Part shown: piece after piece, positions 7,544 to 13,340 of the stretch
How positions within the stretch are numbered: the stretch's first letter is position 1
Layout: every line of letters starts with the position of its first letter
Source of the DNA: Burkholderia cepacia
GTDB lineage: Bacteria; Pseudomonadota; Gammaproteobacteria; Burkholderiales; Burkholderiaceae
Assembly (NCBI RefSeq): GCF_001039005.1
Contig: NZ_LDWR01000012.1
Coordinates: 1-64,000, forward strand
Length of the DNA: 64,000 bases
Direction: 5' to 3'
Made by a program: the position numbers and the translations under genes
The notes under the pieces: model-generated
Databases searched by the model: none
The model's input: the letters and a program-made list of their open reading frames with translations, nothing else
Told to the model about the DNA's origin: nothing

Positions 7544-7666
7544 TTACTGGCCGCCCGGCAGATACGTGCCGACGACCGGAATCGCGAACACGTTTTTCTG
7601 GATGAAGGCGACGACGGCGAACGTTGCGAGCGTCGCCAAAGCAGCATGCAGGTGAGCCTTGTTCAT
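7544..7666 (-). CDS. 40-residue membrane protein before the coat gene
   Basis: MNKAHLHAALATLATFAVVA begins the product; a helix spans residues 8-28 and the peptide ends GTYLPGGQ. The ribosome site TGAGG precedes ATG 7666. The protein is small, hydrophobic and co-transcribed with the coat gene, so it is probably a membrane component of the virion or an assembly factor. No family recognised. Confidence 0.6.
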   Translation of the reverse strand: MNKAHLHAALATLATFAVVAFIQKNVFAIPVVGTYLPGGQ

Positions 7667-7673
7667 TTGGGCC

Positions 7674-7859
7674 TCAGGGAGTGATCGACGAGGTGCTCGT
7701 CAGGTTGTTCTCGGTGGCCCAGATGGTGTTGCCGTCAACCAGCTTCTTGAACGCCGGCACCTTCGAAATGATGTAGGCCGCGACGAGCACGCCGACCGTC
7801 GTCGCGACGATTTCTTGCGACAGGCGGAAGCGGGTAGGCAGGTAAGACGGTTCAGACAC
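7674..7859 (-). CDS. 61-residue membrane protein, first gene of the structural block
   Basis: From GTG 7859 the product has a basic N-terminus (PTRFRLSQE), a transmembrane helix (IVATTVGVLVAAYIISKV) and a polar tail ending TSTSSITP. No ATG lies in frame between the preceding terminator and the helix, so GTG is the only reasonable start. It is the first gene after the terminator at 7897-7939 and so may have its own promoter. Confidence 0.55.
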   Translation of the reverse strand: MSEPSYLPTRFRLSQEIVATTVGVLVAAYIISKVPAFKKLVDGNTIWATENNLTSTSSITP

Positions 7860-7896
7860 GTGGAGCCCGTACGAGTGGGATGAGCCCGCAGGTTCC

Positions 7897-7939
7897 AAAA
7901 AAAATCGCCGCGAGTCCAAGTCGGGGAATCGCGGCGATT
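7897..7939 (-). terminator. Rho-independent terminator inside the leftward gene train
   Basis: Reading leftward, the stem AATCGCCGCGA / TCGCGGCGATT (11 bp) has a 15-base loop and is followed by eight T. It lies between the packaging ATPase gene and the structural genes, so the replication/packaging block and the virion block can be expressed at different levels. Confidence 0.85.
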
Positions 7940-7975
7940 CTCGGGAAATTGCGGCCCGCGTGTCGGTGGAAAATT

Positions 7976-8620
7976 TCAGCTTTTTGGCGGCGATACAACG
8001 CCCGGCGTGTTGGTGCCGGACATCTTCTGACGGTGTATGTAGTGGAACTGCGGCAGGTTGAGCAGTTCGCTGGGATTCGCGATCAGCATCACGTCGGCCA
8101 TCGCAACCGCGTCGTTTTTGTAGCCGACCCGGTAGCACCGCAATTCGGTGCAGTTCCCGAAAAAATCCTTGTCGACGTGCGCCGGCCGCTGGCTGGTGCC
8201 GATGATCGTCAGCCCCTTGTGGCGACCCGCCGTCGACAGCTTTTTCCATGCCGGCGGCGCCCAACTCGCCATGGTCACGTTCGACAGTTCCTCGACCACG
8301 ACCAGCCAGCCGGCGAGCTGCCACACGACGCGGCAGAACCGGTCGAATTGCTCTTTCAGCTCTTTCGGCTTTTCCGATGGGATGAACACGAGCCGCGTTT
8401 CGCCCGCCTTGATCGCGGCGACTAGTGCGGCGATCGTGTCGACCTTCCGGCCGCCGATCACCGCCGCGTAGTCGTCGGTTTCCTCCAGCGGCGACCAAAT
8501 CGCCATGGGCCGTCGCTTCGACTGCCGGCGAAGGTAATCCTTGACGTAGATCCCCTTCCCCATGCTGGAGGCACCCACCACGCCGATGATGTCCGCGCTG
8601 TTGTGGATTCCGGCCGTCAT
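7976..8620 (-). CDS. FtsK/HerA-type genome-packaging ATPase (PM2 P9-like)
   Basis: The 214-residue protein has Walker A GASSMGKG at residues 16-23, a Walker B strand WLVVVEE at about 105-111, and GTSQRP at 141-146, which places the conserved Gln of the FtsK-HerA class. Small size and presence beside a DJR coat gene match the packaging ATPase shared by membrane-containing icosahedral phages (PRD1 P9, PM2 P9). Zot-like ATPases of filamentous phages are related, but those carry a membrane helix that is absent here. The start overlaps the upstream stop (ATGA). Confidence 0.85.
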   Translation of the reverse strand: MTAGIHNSADIIGVVGASSMGKGIYVKDYLRRQSKRRPMAIWSPLEETDDYAAVIGGRKVDTIAALVAAIKAGETRLVFIPSEKPKELKEQFDRFCRVVWQLAGWLVVVEELSNVTMASWAPPAWKKLSTAGRHKGLTIIGTSQRPAHVDKDFFGNCTELRCYRVGYKNDAVAMADVMLIANPSELLNLPQFHYIHRQKMSGTNTPGVVSPPKS

Positions 8621-9243
8621 TGCATGAACGTGTCGCGTGCGAGCGCGGTATCGATCGCTGCGCCCATGTCAGGAGTCGGCCCCCGCGGCGCCCTCGCAGG
8701 TGCCGGCTCACCTGGCGGTGCTGCCGGCGTCGACGGCGCGGCTGCCGCGTGCGGGTTGCCCGCCGCGAGCCGCCGGCCAGCCTCGACGCGCTGCACAGCA
8801 AGCCGCTCGCGCTCCAGCTTCACGAACTGCGCCGTGCCGATCGCCACCGGCAGCGCCGCGACGCCGACGCCGAGCAGAGGATGACCGAGCAGCCGCCCTG
8901 CCCCGCCCCACCCATAGTGCGCATCAGCGCGCGCGAGCGCCGCGCCAAGGTTGTCCATGCGTTCCGGCGTCCACACGGGTTTGAGCCCATCGAACGCGGC
9001 CGTGATGATGTCCGCGCCGTGCCGGCATGCCTCCTGCCAGCCCTGCACGAGATCGCCCATCATCGCGTCCGCTTCCGCTTGCGCGTTGGCCGCAACCTTC
9101 GCCGCGATCGCTTCGTTCGCGTCGATTTCCTCCTGCGCGATCGCCGCGAGCGGGTCGGCCGGCGCCGCGCCGTCTAGCGTCGAATCGGCGCGCACGTCCG
9201 TCACCCCGGTCGTTACCGGGTCAGTGATTTTTGCCATGGTCAT
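8617..9243 (-). CDS. Phage protein with a central membrane helix, unknown
   Basis: The 208-residue product starts at ATG 9243 (ATGA overlap). It has an acidic, Ala-rich helical N-terminal part (residues 25-75), a hydrophobic segment (LLGVGVAALPVAIGTAQFV, about 132-150), a basic helix and a Pro/Ala-rich C-terminal tail. It lies directly upstream of the packaging ATPase and overlaps it. It may link the ATPase to the membrane vertex; that is inference from position. Confidence 0.6.
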   Translation of the reverse strand: MTMAKITDPVTTGVTDVRADSTLDGAAPADPLAAIAQEEIDANEAIAAKVAANAQAEADAMMGDLVQGWQEACRHGADIITAAFDGLKPVWTPERMDNLGAALARADAHYGWGGAGRLLGHPLLGVGVAALPVAIGTAQFVKLERERLAVQRVEAGRRLAAGNPHAAAAPSTPAAPPGEPAPARAPRGPTPDMGAAIDTALARDTFMQ

Positions 9244-9533
9244 ACGTTCCAGAAGCCGGCACGCCGGGGCGCGCGCGGCGGGTTGTTCGGTTGCGGCGGT
9301 TCCGGCGATTTGCCGGGATTCGCCGCAGGTTCCGGCGCCGGGTTTGCCGGCGCATCGTCGGGTGCATCGAACGGCCGGACCTTCGCGCGCAACGCGCGAT
9401 CCGCGCGCGCATGCTTCGTTTCCAGCTTCGCGCCGCACGCGGCACAGCGGTAGTACGCCATGCCGTTCCGGTTCGCAGACACGTCGACTTCGCGGTCGCA
9501 GAGGTGGCAGTCAGCCTTTCCGAGATACGACAT
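9240..9533 (-). CDS. Zinc-ribbon protein with Pro-rich tail
   Basis: Two CxxC knuckles (CHLC at residues 9-12 and CAAC at 30-33) form a zinc ribbon in the first 40 residues of this 97-residue protein. A basic linker and a Pro/Ala/Asn-rich tail ending RRAGFWNV follow. The ribosome site AGGAGG precedes ATG. It is probably a nucleic-acid or protein adaptor in the replication block. Confidence 0.65.
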   Translation of the reverse strand: MSYLGKADCHLCDREVDVSANRNGMAYYRCAACGAKLETKHARADRALRAKVRPFDAPDDAPANPAPEPAANPGKSPEPPQPNNPPRAPRRAGFWNV

Positions 9534-9544
9534 GGCGCCTCCTG

Positions 9545-9793
9545 TTACGCGGCCGGCTTCGTTTCGACCTGGGTCGGTGCGCCGCCGATCAGCGGATCGA
9601 CGACGGCCGCGACGGCGCCGGCCGCCGTGAAGCCCGCCTCGATCTTCGCTTCGAGCGCCGAGACGCGCTCCTCCAGCGCCGCGACGGTATCGTGCGCGGC
9701 CTTCAACGCCGCCGCGAGCGATGCGCGGTGCTCGCCGTTGTTCGTGAGCGCCTCGACGGCGGCGGATACTGCGTTTTTCAGTGCTTCCAACAT
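9545..9793 (-). CDS. Short coiled-coil protein
   Basis: The 82-residue product is a continuous heptad helix (residues about 5-55, with TVAALEERVSALEAKIEAGF) followed by an Ala/Val/Pro tail. The ribosome site GAGG precedes ATG 9793; a longer frame lacks support. It lies in the replication/packaging block. Function unknown. Confidence 0.6.
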   Translation of the reverse strand: MLEALKNAVSAAVEALTNNGEHRASLAAALKAAHDTVAALEERVSALEAKIEAGFTAAGAVAAVVDPLIGGAPTQVETKPAA

Positions 9794-9812
9794 GGTCAAC
9801 CTCGCTTTGTGT

Positions 9813-9834
9813 GCGGCCGGAATCGGCCGGCCGC
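9813..9834. promoter_or_regulatory. Perfect GC-rich hairpin between two leftward genes
   Basis: GCGGCCGG and CCGGCCGC flank a 6-base loop in the 47-bp gap between stop 9841 and start 9793. No T-run follows in either direction, so it is not a standard terminator. It could be a processing or attenuation element, or a structure used by the rolling-circle machinery. Seen directly; role unknown. Confidence 0.4.
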
Positions 9835-9840
9835 GTGCCG

Positions 9841-10089
9841 TTACAGTGCCTCGACCGCCTCGACGAGACGTTCGAGCGCCTTGAAATGTGCCGAGCGCTT
9901 CACGATCGCCCGGTCGATCGCGGACATGCCGTCGAAAACCTTGCGCACGGCCCACGCCGCGCGCTTCGCACGGTCTACCGCGTCGACGATGTCCTGATTG
10001 ACCATGTCGGCGTAGCACGCACCCGTTTTCGACTCCAAGTACTCCGCATCAGGCGGGACAGAACCCGCCGTACCGCTCGTTTCTTTCAT
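9841..10089 (-). CDS. Small helical phage protein, unknown
   Basis: The 82-residue product starts at ATG 10089 with AAGGATT as ribosome site, and overlaps the 3' end of the replication gene by 41 bp in another frame. Residues 30-80 form a long amphipathic helix with many Arg, Lys and Glu. No family recognised. Confidence 0.55.
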   Translation of the reverse strand: MKETSGTAGSVPPDAEYLESKTGACYADMVNQDIVDAVDRAKRAAWAVRKVFDGMSAIDRAIVKRSAHFKALERLVEAVEAL

Positions 10090-11839
10090 AATCCTTAACC
10101 CAGTCGGCCATTTCGGCCGTGTCGGCAGCAACGCCGCGCGTACAGTTATTGACACGAGTCCAAGCGCGGGCGATGCCCGCGTGAACACCCTCGCTGACTC
10201 GACGGGAGACGATCTCCCATGCGTGGCGGACGCTTTCCACCAGCACCGTGACCAGCTTGCGGCGATCGGCCACGATGCCGTCGCGGTACGTGATCCAGCC
10301 CATCGCGCGCACGCCGCGCACTACCTGACCGACTGGCTCACCATATTTGCCCTCGCGCGAGTCCCACTCTTTCTCGAGCTGTATTGGACGGGCTTCACGC
10401 GGCGCATAGATCCCGCCGTTAGCCTGTACGAACTCAGCCCACGATGCCGGCTTCGCCTCGCCTGAAACGCCCTCCATCTTGTTGACGGCGCGGTGCGCGG
10501 CCTCCAACGCTTCAGGAGCGCCGGCAGGAAGATCGGCAACGCGGCGGAGTTCACGCCAGACCGACACCGGAGGACCGCCGACTTGCTGGAACTGCCGAAT
10601 ACGCCACGTCGACGCCCAAGCCTCGACGCGCGCCGACGATTCAAGTGCCGGATTTCCATACAGATCGTCCCCCACGGCATAGCCGTCGATGTTTTTCGAA
10701 ACGTACTTCGCGACGTATCCGGCCGCGCTGCCCTTGTTCCAGTCGATCGGCTCGAAGTCCGCGCGGTGCGCCTTCGCGCCGCGCTCGTCCGGCGAGTCCT
10801 GCAACGCGTAGCGGCGCACGATCGCGCACACGCGCGGCAGTGCTGCGCGGCGCACGTCGCCGCGCCACCCCGGCGCGAAGAACACGAGCACGTGCCAGTG
10901 CGGTGTGCCGTCGTGATTCGGTTCAGCGATGCGGAAGCCGTACCACTGCACGCCGGCACGCGCGAGCGCGGCACGCAGGCGCGCGAACATGCGCGCGAGG
11001 TACGCTTGCGCCTCGTTCGGCTTCGTGCCGTCATACAGCGGGTTCGCGCGGGCCTTGCCGCCGGCCTTCTTCCACTTGTGCATGCGCGACGGGCATGTGA
11101 CCGTGAAGAACAGGCCCACATGCCGCATGTCGCGCGCGATCTGCTCGAAGCCCGAGATCCGCGTCATGAGCTCGCCGCGACGTATCGCCTTGTTCGCGAC
11201 GCCGCGCGCGGCGAGCTCTGCCAGCGTGAATTCGTCGCCCTGCTCGTTCCGCGCGATGGTCTGCTCGAGCATCGCGGCATTGCGCCTGCGCTGCTGCGTG
11301 CGGCGATCGAGCGATTCGTCGCTCACGTACATATCGCGCGCCGCGTTGACGTAGCCGAGCGAGATCGCCGCGGCCTCGACGTGCCGCGCGTGCATGCGGC
11401 GCAGCGCGCGGCGCCACCACAGCGGATCTGTCATGCGTTTCACGGCCGGCACGTCGAGCACGCCTTTGATCTCGCCCGTGCGCGGATCGATGCGCTCGGC
11501 CTCCGGCGCGTCGCACTGGTGCGCCTCGACGATGCGCGTCATCGCCTCGCGCGCCGCGCGCGGCTCGTGATACAGCTCGGCCATCGCGGCGCACTCTGCC
11601 GCGAGCACGGTCGCGCGCTCGCAGATAACGCCATCATTCGCGCCGAGCGGCAGTCGCACGGCGTCGAGTTGTTCGGTGAGGGAAAGCAGGAACAGGTTCG
11701 ATTCGCGCCGCGCGTCGCGCGCGCTGCTCGCCCGCTGCTCGTCGTACTGGCCGAGGATGCGGGAGCGCCAGCGCGGCGGGAGCCCCGCGACGCGCTGCGC
11801 GCTCCATTCCCCATCGGTCGACATGCGCGCGAGCGGCAT
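10049..11839 (-). CDS. HUH rolling-circle replication initiator (phage P2 gpA type)
   Basis: The 596-residue protein carries the HUH motif PHWHVLVFF (His 314 and 316) and the paired catalytic tyrosines in GYVAKYVSKNIDGY (Tyr 375 and Tyr 379), the YxxxY arrangement of P2 gpA and phiX174 gpA proteins. It would nick the double-strand origin, stay covalently bound and start rolling-circle replication with a host helicase. PM2 also encodes an HUH initiator (P12), so the gene supports a corticovirus-like assignment. The start overlaps the upstream stop (TGATG). Confidence 0.9.
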   Translation of the reverse strand: MPLARMSTDGEWSAQRVAGLPPRWRSRILGQYDEQRASSARDARRESNLFLLSLTEQLDAVRLPLGANDGVICERATVLAAECAAMAELYHEPRAAREAMTRIVEAHQCDAPEAERIDPRTGEIKGVLDVPAVKRMTDPLWWRRALRRMHARHVEAAAISLGYVNAARDMYVSDESLDRRTQQRRRNAAMLEQTIARNEQGDEFTLAELAARGVANKAIRRGELMTRISGFEQIARDMRHVGLFFTVTCPSRMHKWKKAGGKARANPLYDGTKPNEAQAYLARMFARLRAALARAGVQWYGFRIAEPNHDGTPHWHVLVFFAPGWRGDVRRAALPRVCAIVRRYALQDSPDERGAKAHRADFEPIDWNKGSAAGYVAKYVSKNIDGYAVGDDLYGNPALESSARVEAWASTWRIRQFQQVGGPPVSVWRELRRVADLPAGAPEALEAAHRAVNKMEGVSGEAKPASWAEFVQANGGIYAPREARPIQLEKEWDSREGKYGEPVGQVVRGVRAMGWITYRDGIVADRRKLVTVLVESVRHAWEIVSRRVSEGVHAGIARAWTRVNNCTRGVAADTAEMADWVKDYERNERYGGFCPA

Positions 11840-12054
11840 CAGGTGCGCACCTCGAAGCAGTCGCAGCGGTCAGCATCCGAGTGCGCCCATACCTCGCCAT
11901 ATGTGCTGATCAGGTTGTTTTTGCGCACCCAGAGCGGCACGGCCGCAACGCACACCCCAACCTCCGCGTTCGGCATGCAAACGAAGCGCGCACACTCGAC
12001 GCACGTGCGACGCGCTACGCCCTGCTGCTGGCGGAATTCAACGCCGCCGCCCAT
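11839..12054 (-). CDS. Small Cys-rich protein upstream of rep
   Basis: The 71-residue product has CVECARFVC near the N-terminus and CDC near the C-terminus, arranged like a small zinc-binding fold. ATG 12054 is preceded by GGGGAGGG; a GTG three bases earlier is also possible. Its stop overlaps the rep start. It is probably an early regulatory or accessory protein. Confidence 0.6.
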   Translation of the reverse strand: MGGGVEFRQQQGVARRTCVECARFVCMPNAEVGVCVAAVPLWVRKNNLISTYGEVWAHSDADRCDCFEVRT

Positions 12055-12254
12055 CACCGCCCCCTCCCCGCGCGGCGATCACGCAGCACGCGGTAGATGC
12101 GCTCAAGCGCCGCGTCACCGATCGGCGTCGCGCGGATGTGCGCGACGCGCGGCACGTGGCGTGCAACGAACGAAGCGTGAGAGGAACCCGCGTAGCCGAG
12201 ATCACCATCTTCGACGCGGTAGCCGATATCAGCGAAGGCGGCCGAGGCTGTCAT
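12054..12254 (-). CDS. Small basic phage protein
   Basis: The 66-residue product is soluble, ends in a basic helix (ALERIYRVLRDRRAGRGR) and has start and stop overlapping both neighbours (ATGA and TGATG). Its place in the early operon suggests a DNA-binding or regulatory role; this is not shown by any motif. Confidence 0.58.
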   Translation of the reverse strand: MTASAAFADIGYRVEDGDLGYAGSSHASFVARHVPRVAHIRATPIGDAALERIYRVLRDRRAGRGR

Positions 12255-12454
12255 TGCTCACCCTCGATTTTCGCGGCGCGTACGAACTTCTCGACCCTGA
12301 TGTGCGAGAACACGACGAAGTACTTGTCGCACCCGCCCTCATCGGTATCGCAGTTCACCAGATCGGGCCGCTCGACTGTCGACGGGCTATCAATGAAGTA
12401 ATTTTGACGACACCCGCAGAGCGGGCATGCAACCGAAACGCTCGTGCTCGTCAT
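12251..12454 (-). CDS. Small zinc-finger-like protein
   Basis: The 67-residue product contains CPLCGC near residue 10 and CDTDEGGC near residue 40, giving two Cys pairs about 28 residues apart, as in single zinc fingers. A GTG two codons upstream is an alternative start. It overlaps the next gene by 4 bp. Confidence 0.6.
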   Translation of the reverse strand: MTSTSVSVACPLCGCRQNYFIDSPSTVERPDLVNCDTDEGGCDKYFVVFSHIRVEKFVRAAKIEGEQ

Positions 12455-12456
12455 GG

Positions 12457-12585
12457 TCACGCCCCCAGCCAGTGAAGGAACGCGTTCACGGCGCGCGCGA
12501 TGCGCGAGCGGCGACGGTAGTACGGGCCTTGAAGCGTGAACCCGCCCAGAGCGGACGGATGAATTTGTAACGGAGTCTTTCGCAT
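12457..12585 (-). CDS. 42-residue basic protein, first gene of the leftward operon
   Basis: ATG 12585 follows the ribosome site AAGGGGTGTGG. The product has a polar N-terminus and a basic helix (YYRRRSRIARAVNAFLHWLGA). Its stop lies next to the following start. It is the first gene transcribed from the leftward promoter and may be an early regulator. It is too short for most gene finders. Confidence 0.55.
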   Translation of the reverse strand: MRKTPLQIHPSALGGFTLQGPYYRRRSRIARAVNAFLHWLGA

Positions 12586-12704
12586 CACCACACCCCTTTC
12601 AGACCCACCCCGAGGGAGAAACCTCGCCCCGAGCCTTGCTGGGTGGCCTCCTAGCGCCGTCTGGGTGGGTGATGGGACGGTGGCGTGTCGGGGCGAGTGC
12701 CGAA

Positions 12705-12734
12705 ATATTAGTTCACGCGCGTGAACGTCGTCAA
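12705..12734 (-). promoter_or_regulatory. Main leftward phage promoter
   Basis: Reading leftward, a consensus-like -35 TTGACG (12729-12734) and -10 TAATAT (12705-12710) are separated by 18 bp. The spacer is occupied by a perfect 16-bp palindrome, the likely operator. This would drive the early, replication and perhaps structural genes. Confidence 0.78.
12711..12726. promoter_or_regulatory. Operator palindrome in the promoter spacer
   Basis: GTTCACGCGCGTGAAC is a perfect 16-bp dyad between -35 and -10 of the leftward promoter. Related half-sites (GTCAAC, GTGAAC, GTTGAC) continue to about 12751 and reach the rightward promoter. They are the natural target of the adjacent HTH repressor, which would silence leftward transcription and adjust its own. 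Confidence 0.72.
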
Positions 12735-12746
12735 CCTGAGTGAACG

Positions 12747-12775
12747 TTGACTCGGTTTGACGTTTTCCCTAAGGT
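12747..12775 (+). promoter_or_regulatory. Rightward (repressor) promoter
   Basis: TTGACT (12747-12752) and TAAGGT (12770-12775) are spaced by 17 bp and lie 30 bp upstream of the repressor ATG. The -10 is weak, which suits a lysogenic promoter. The -35 overlaps the last operator half-site. Confidence 0.5.
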
Positions 12776-12804
12776 TTACTTGGGTGATTTATTGGGGTAC
12801 GGGT

Positions 12805-13176
12805 ATGAAAACCACGATTGAGTATCTCGACGCGTTCAAGGCGTCGCTCGGCATCGAATCCGACTACGCAGCAGCGAAAGCGCTCGGCATCACGCGAGCG
12901 GCTGTCAGCAAGTACAGGAACGGTTACGGCGGCTTCGACGATCAGACCGCCGTGCGAATTGCCGACGCCCTGGACGTTGATCCGATGGAAGTGATTGCCG
13001 CCGTGCACGGCGAATGGGCTCGCACGGACGACGCACGCGCGTTCTGGGAGAACGTTTGGGGAAAAGTGACCGGGGCCACCGTAGCGACCGCGCTGGTAGC
13101 TGGCCTAGCGGCGGCCCCTTCCGTTGCTGAAGCTGCAACAATCCAGCCGATAGTGCCGAGTCTTCACGTTATGTAA
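12805..13176 (+). CDS. Prophage repressor (HTH), prophage form truncated at attR
   Basis: The integrated form is 123 residues. An HTH fold spans residues about 18-60 (DYAAAKALGITRAAVSKYRNG is the core), a helical segment follows, then a hydrophobic stretch (TGATVATALVAGLAAAP, about 89-105). It resembles small DUF3693-type phage HTH proteins. ATG 12805 is taken as start because the weak promoter lies just upstream. The last codons CTT CAC GTT ATG TAA are the attR core itself, and the TAA is completed by the chromosomal arm. In the excised circle the frame would add 19 residues. It is expected to bind the operators at 12711-12751. Confidence 0.82.
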   Translation: MKTTIEYLDAFKASLGIESDYAAAKALGITRAAVSKYRNGYGGFDDQTAVRIADALDVDPMEVIAAVHGEWARTDDARAFWENVWGKVTGATVATALVAGLAAAPSVAEAATIQPIVPSLHVM

Positions 13177-13179
13177 AAT
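13152..13179 (+). other. attR: attR: dif-like junction overlapping the repressor 3' end
   Basis: XerC-type arm AGTGCCGAGTC (13152-13162, poor dyad), spacer TTCACG (13163-13168), XerD-type arm TTATGTAAAAT (13169-13179). Joining the good left arm of attL to this XerD arm gives a clean dif-like attB. The phage attP would then carry only a good XerD arm, a pattern known for elements that exploit XerCD. Confidence 0.72.
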
Positions 13180-13340
13180 TATGAATGTCGGACTGTTCAC
13201 ACGGGTGACAGTATTTCGCCGCTTCACGGATTCAATTGCAGGCTTGTCGCCCAACGGCGCATCAGTCACGCCGACGTTCGCGCGATATTTCGGGGGGATG
13301 TCGTCGCCCCGGCCGTCCGGGCCGCGCGTATTGATCCGGT

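Larger units (their letters stand above)
39..13174. mobile_element. Corticovirus-like (DJR, HUH-Rep) prophage integrated at a dif-like site
   Basis: The interval lies between two copies of the core TTCACGTTATGT, which are 13124 bp apart. It carries a PM2 P2-like coat protein, a packaging ATPase, a P2 gpA-type HUH replication protein, a GH104 lysozyme-like enzyme, a beta-helix spike and many single-helix membrane proteins. No tyrosine or serine integrase is encoded, which fits capture by host XerC/XerD. Genes run leftward in one overlapping train (from 12585 down to 526), except for the repressor (12805-13176) and two small genes at the left edge. PM2 itself is about 10 kb, so the size is reasonable. 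No broken gene was noticed, so it may be functional. Confidence 0.85.

Noticed and set aside
9813..9834. Hairpin as the double-strand origin of rolling-circle replication
   Set aside because: No nick-site consensus can be verified and P2-type origins usually lie within the replication gene; it is listed as an unexplained hairpin only.
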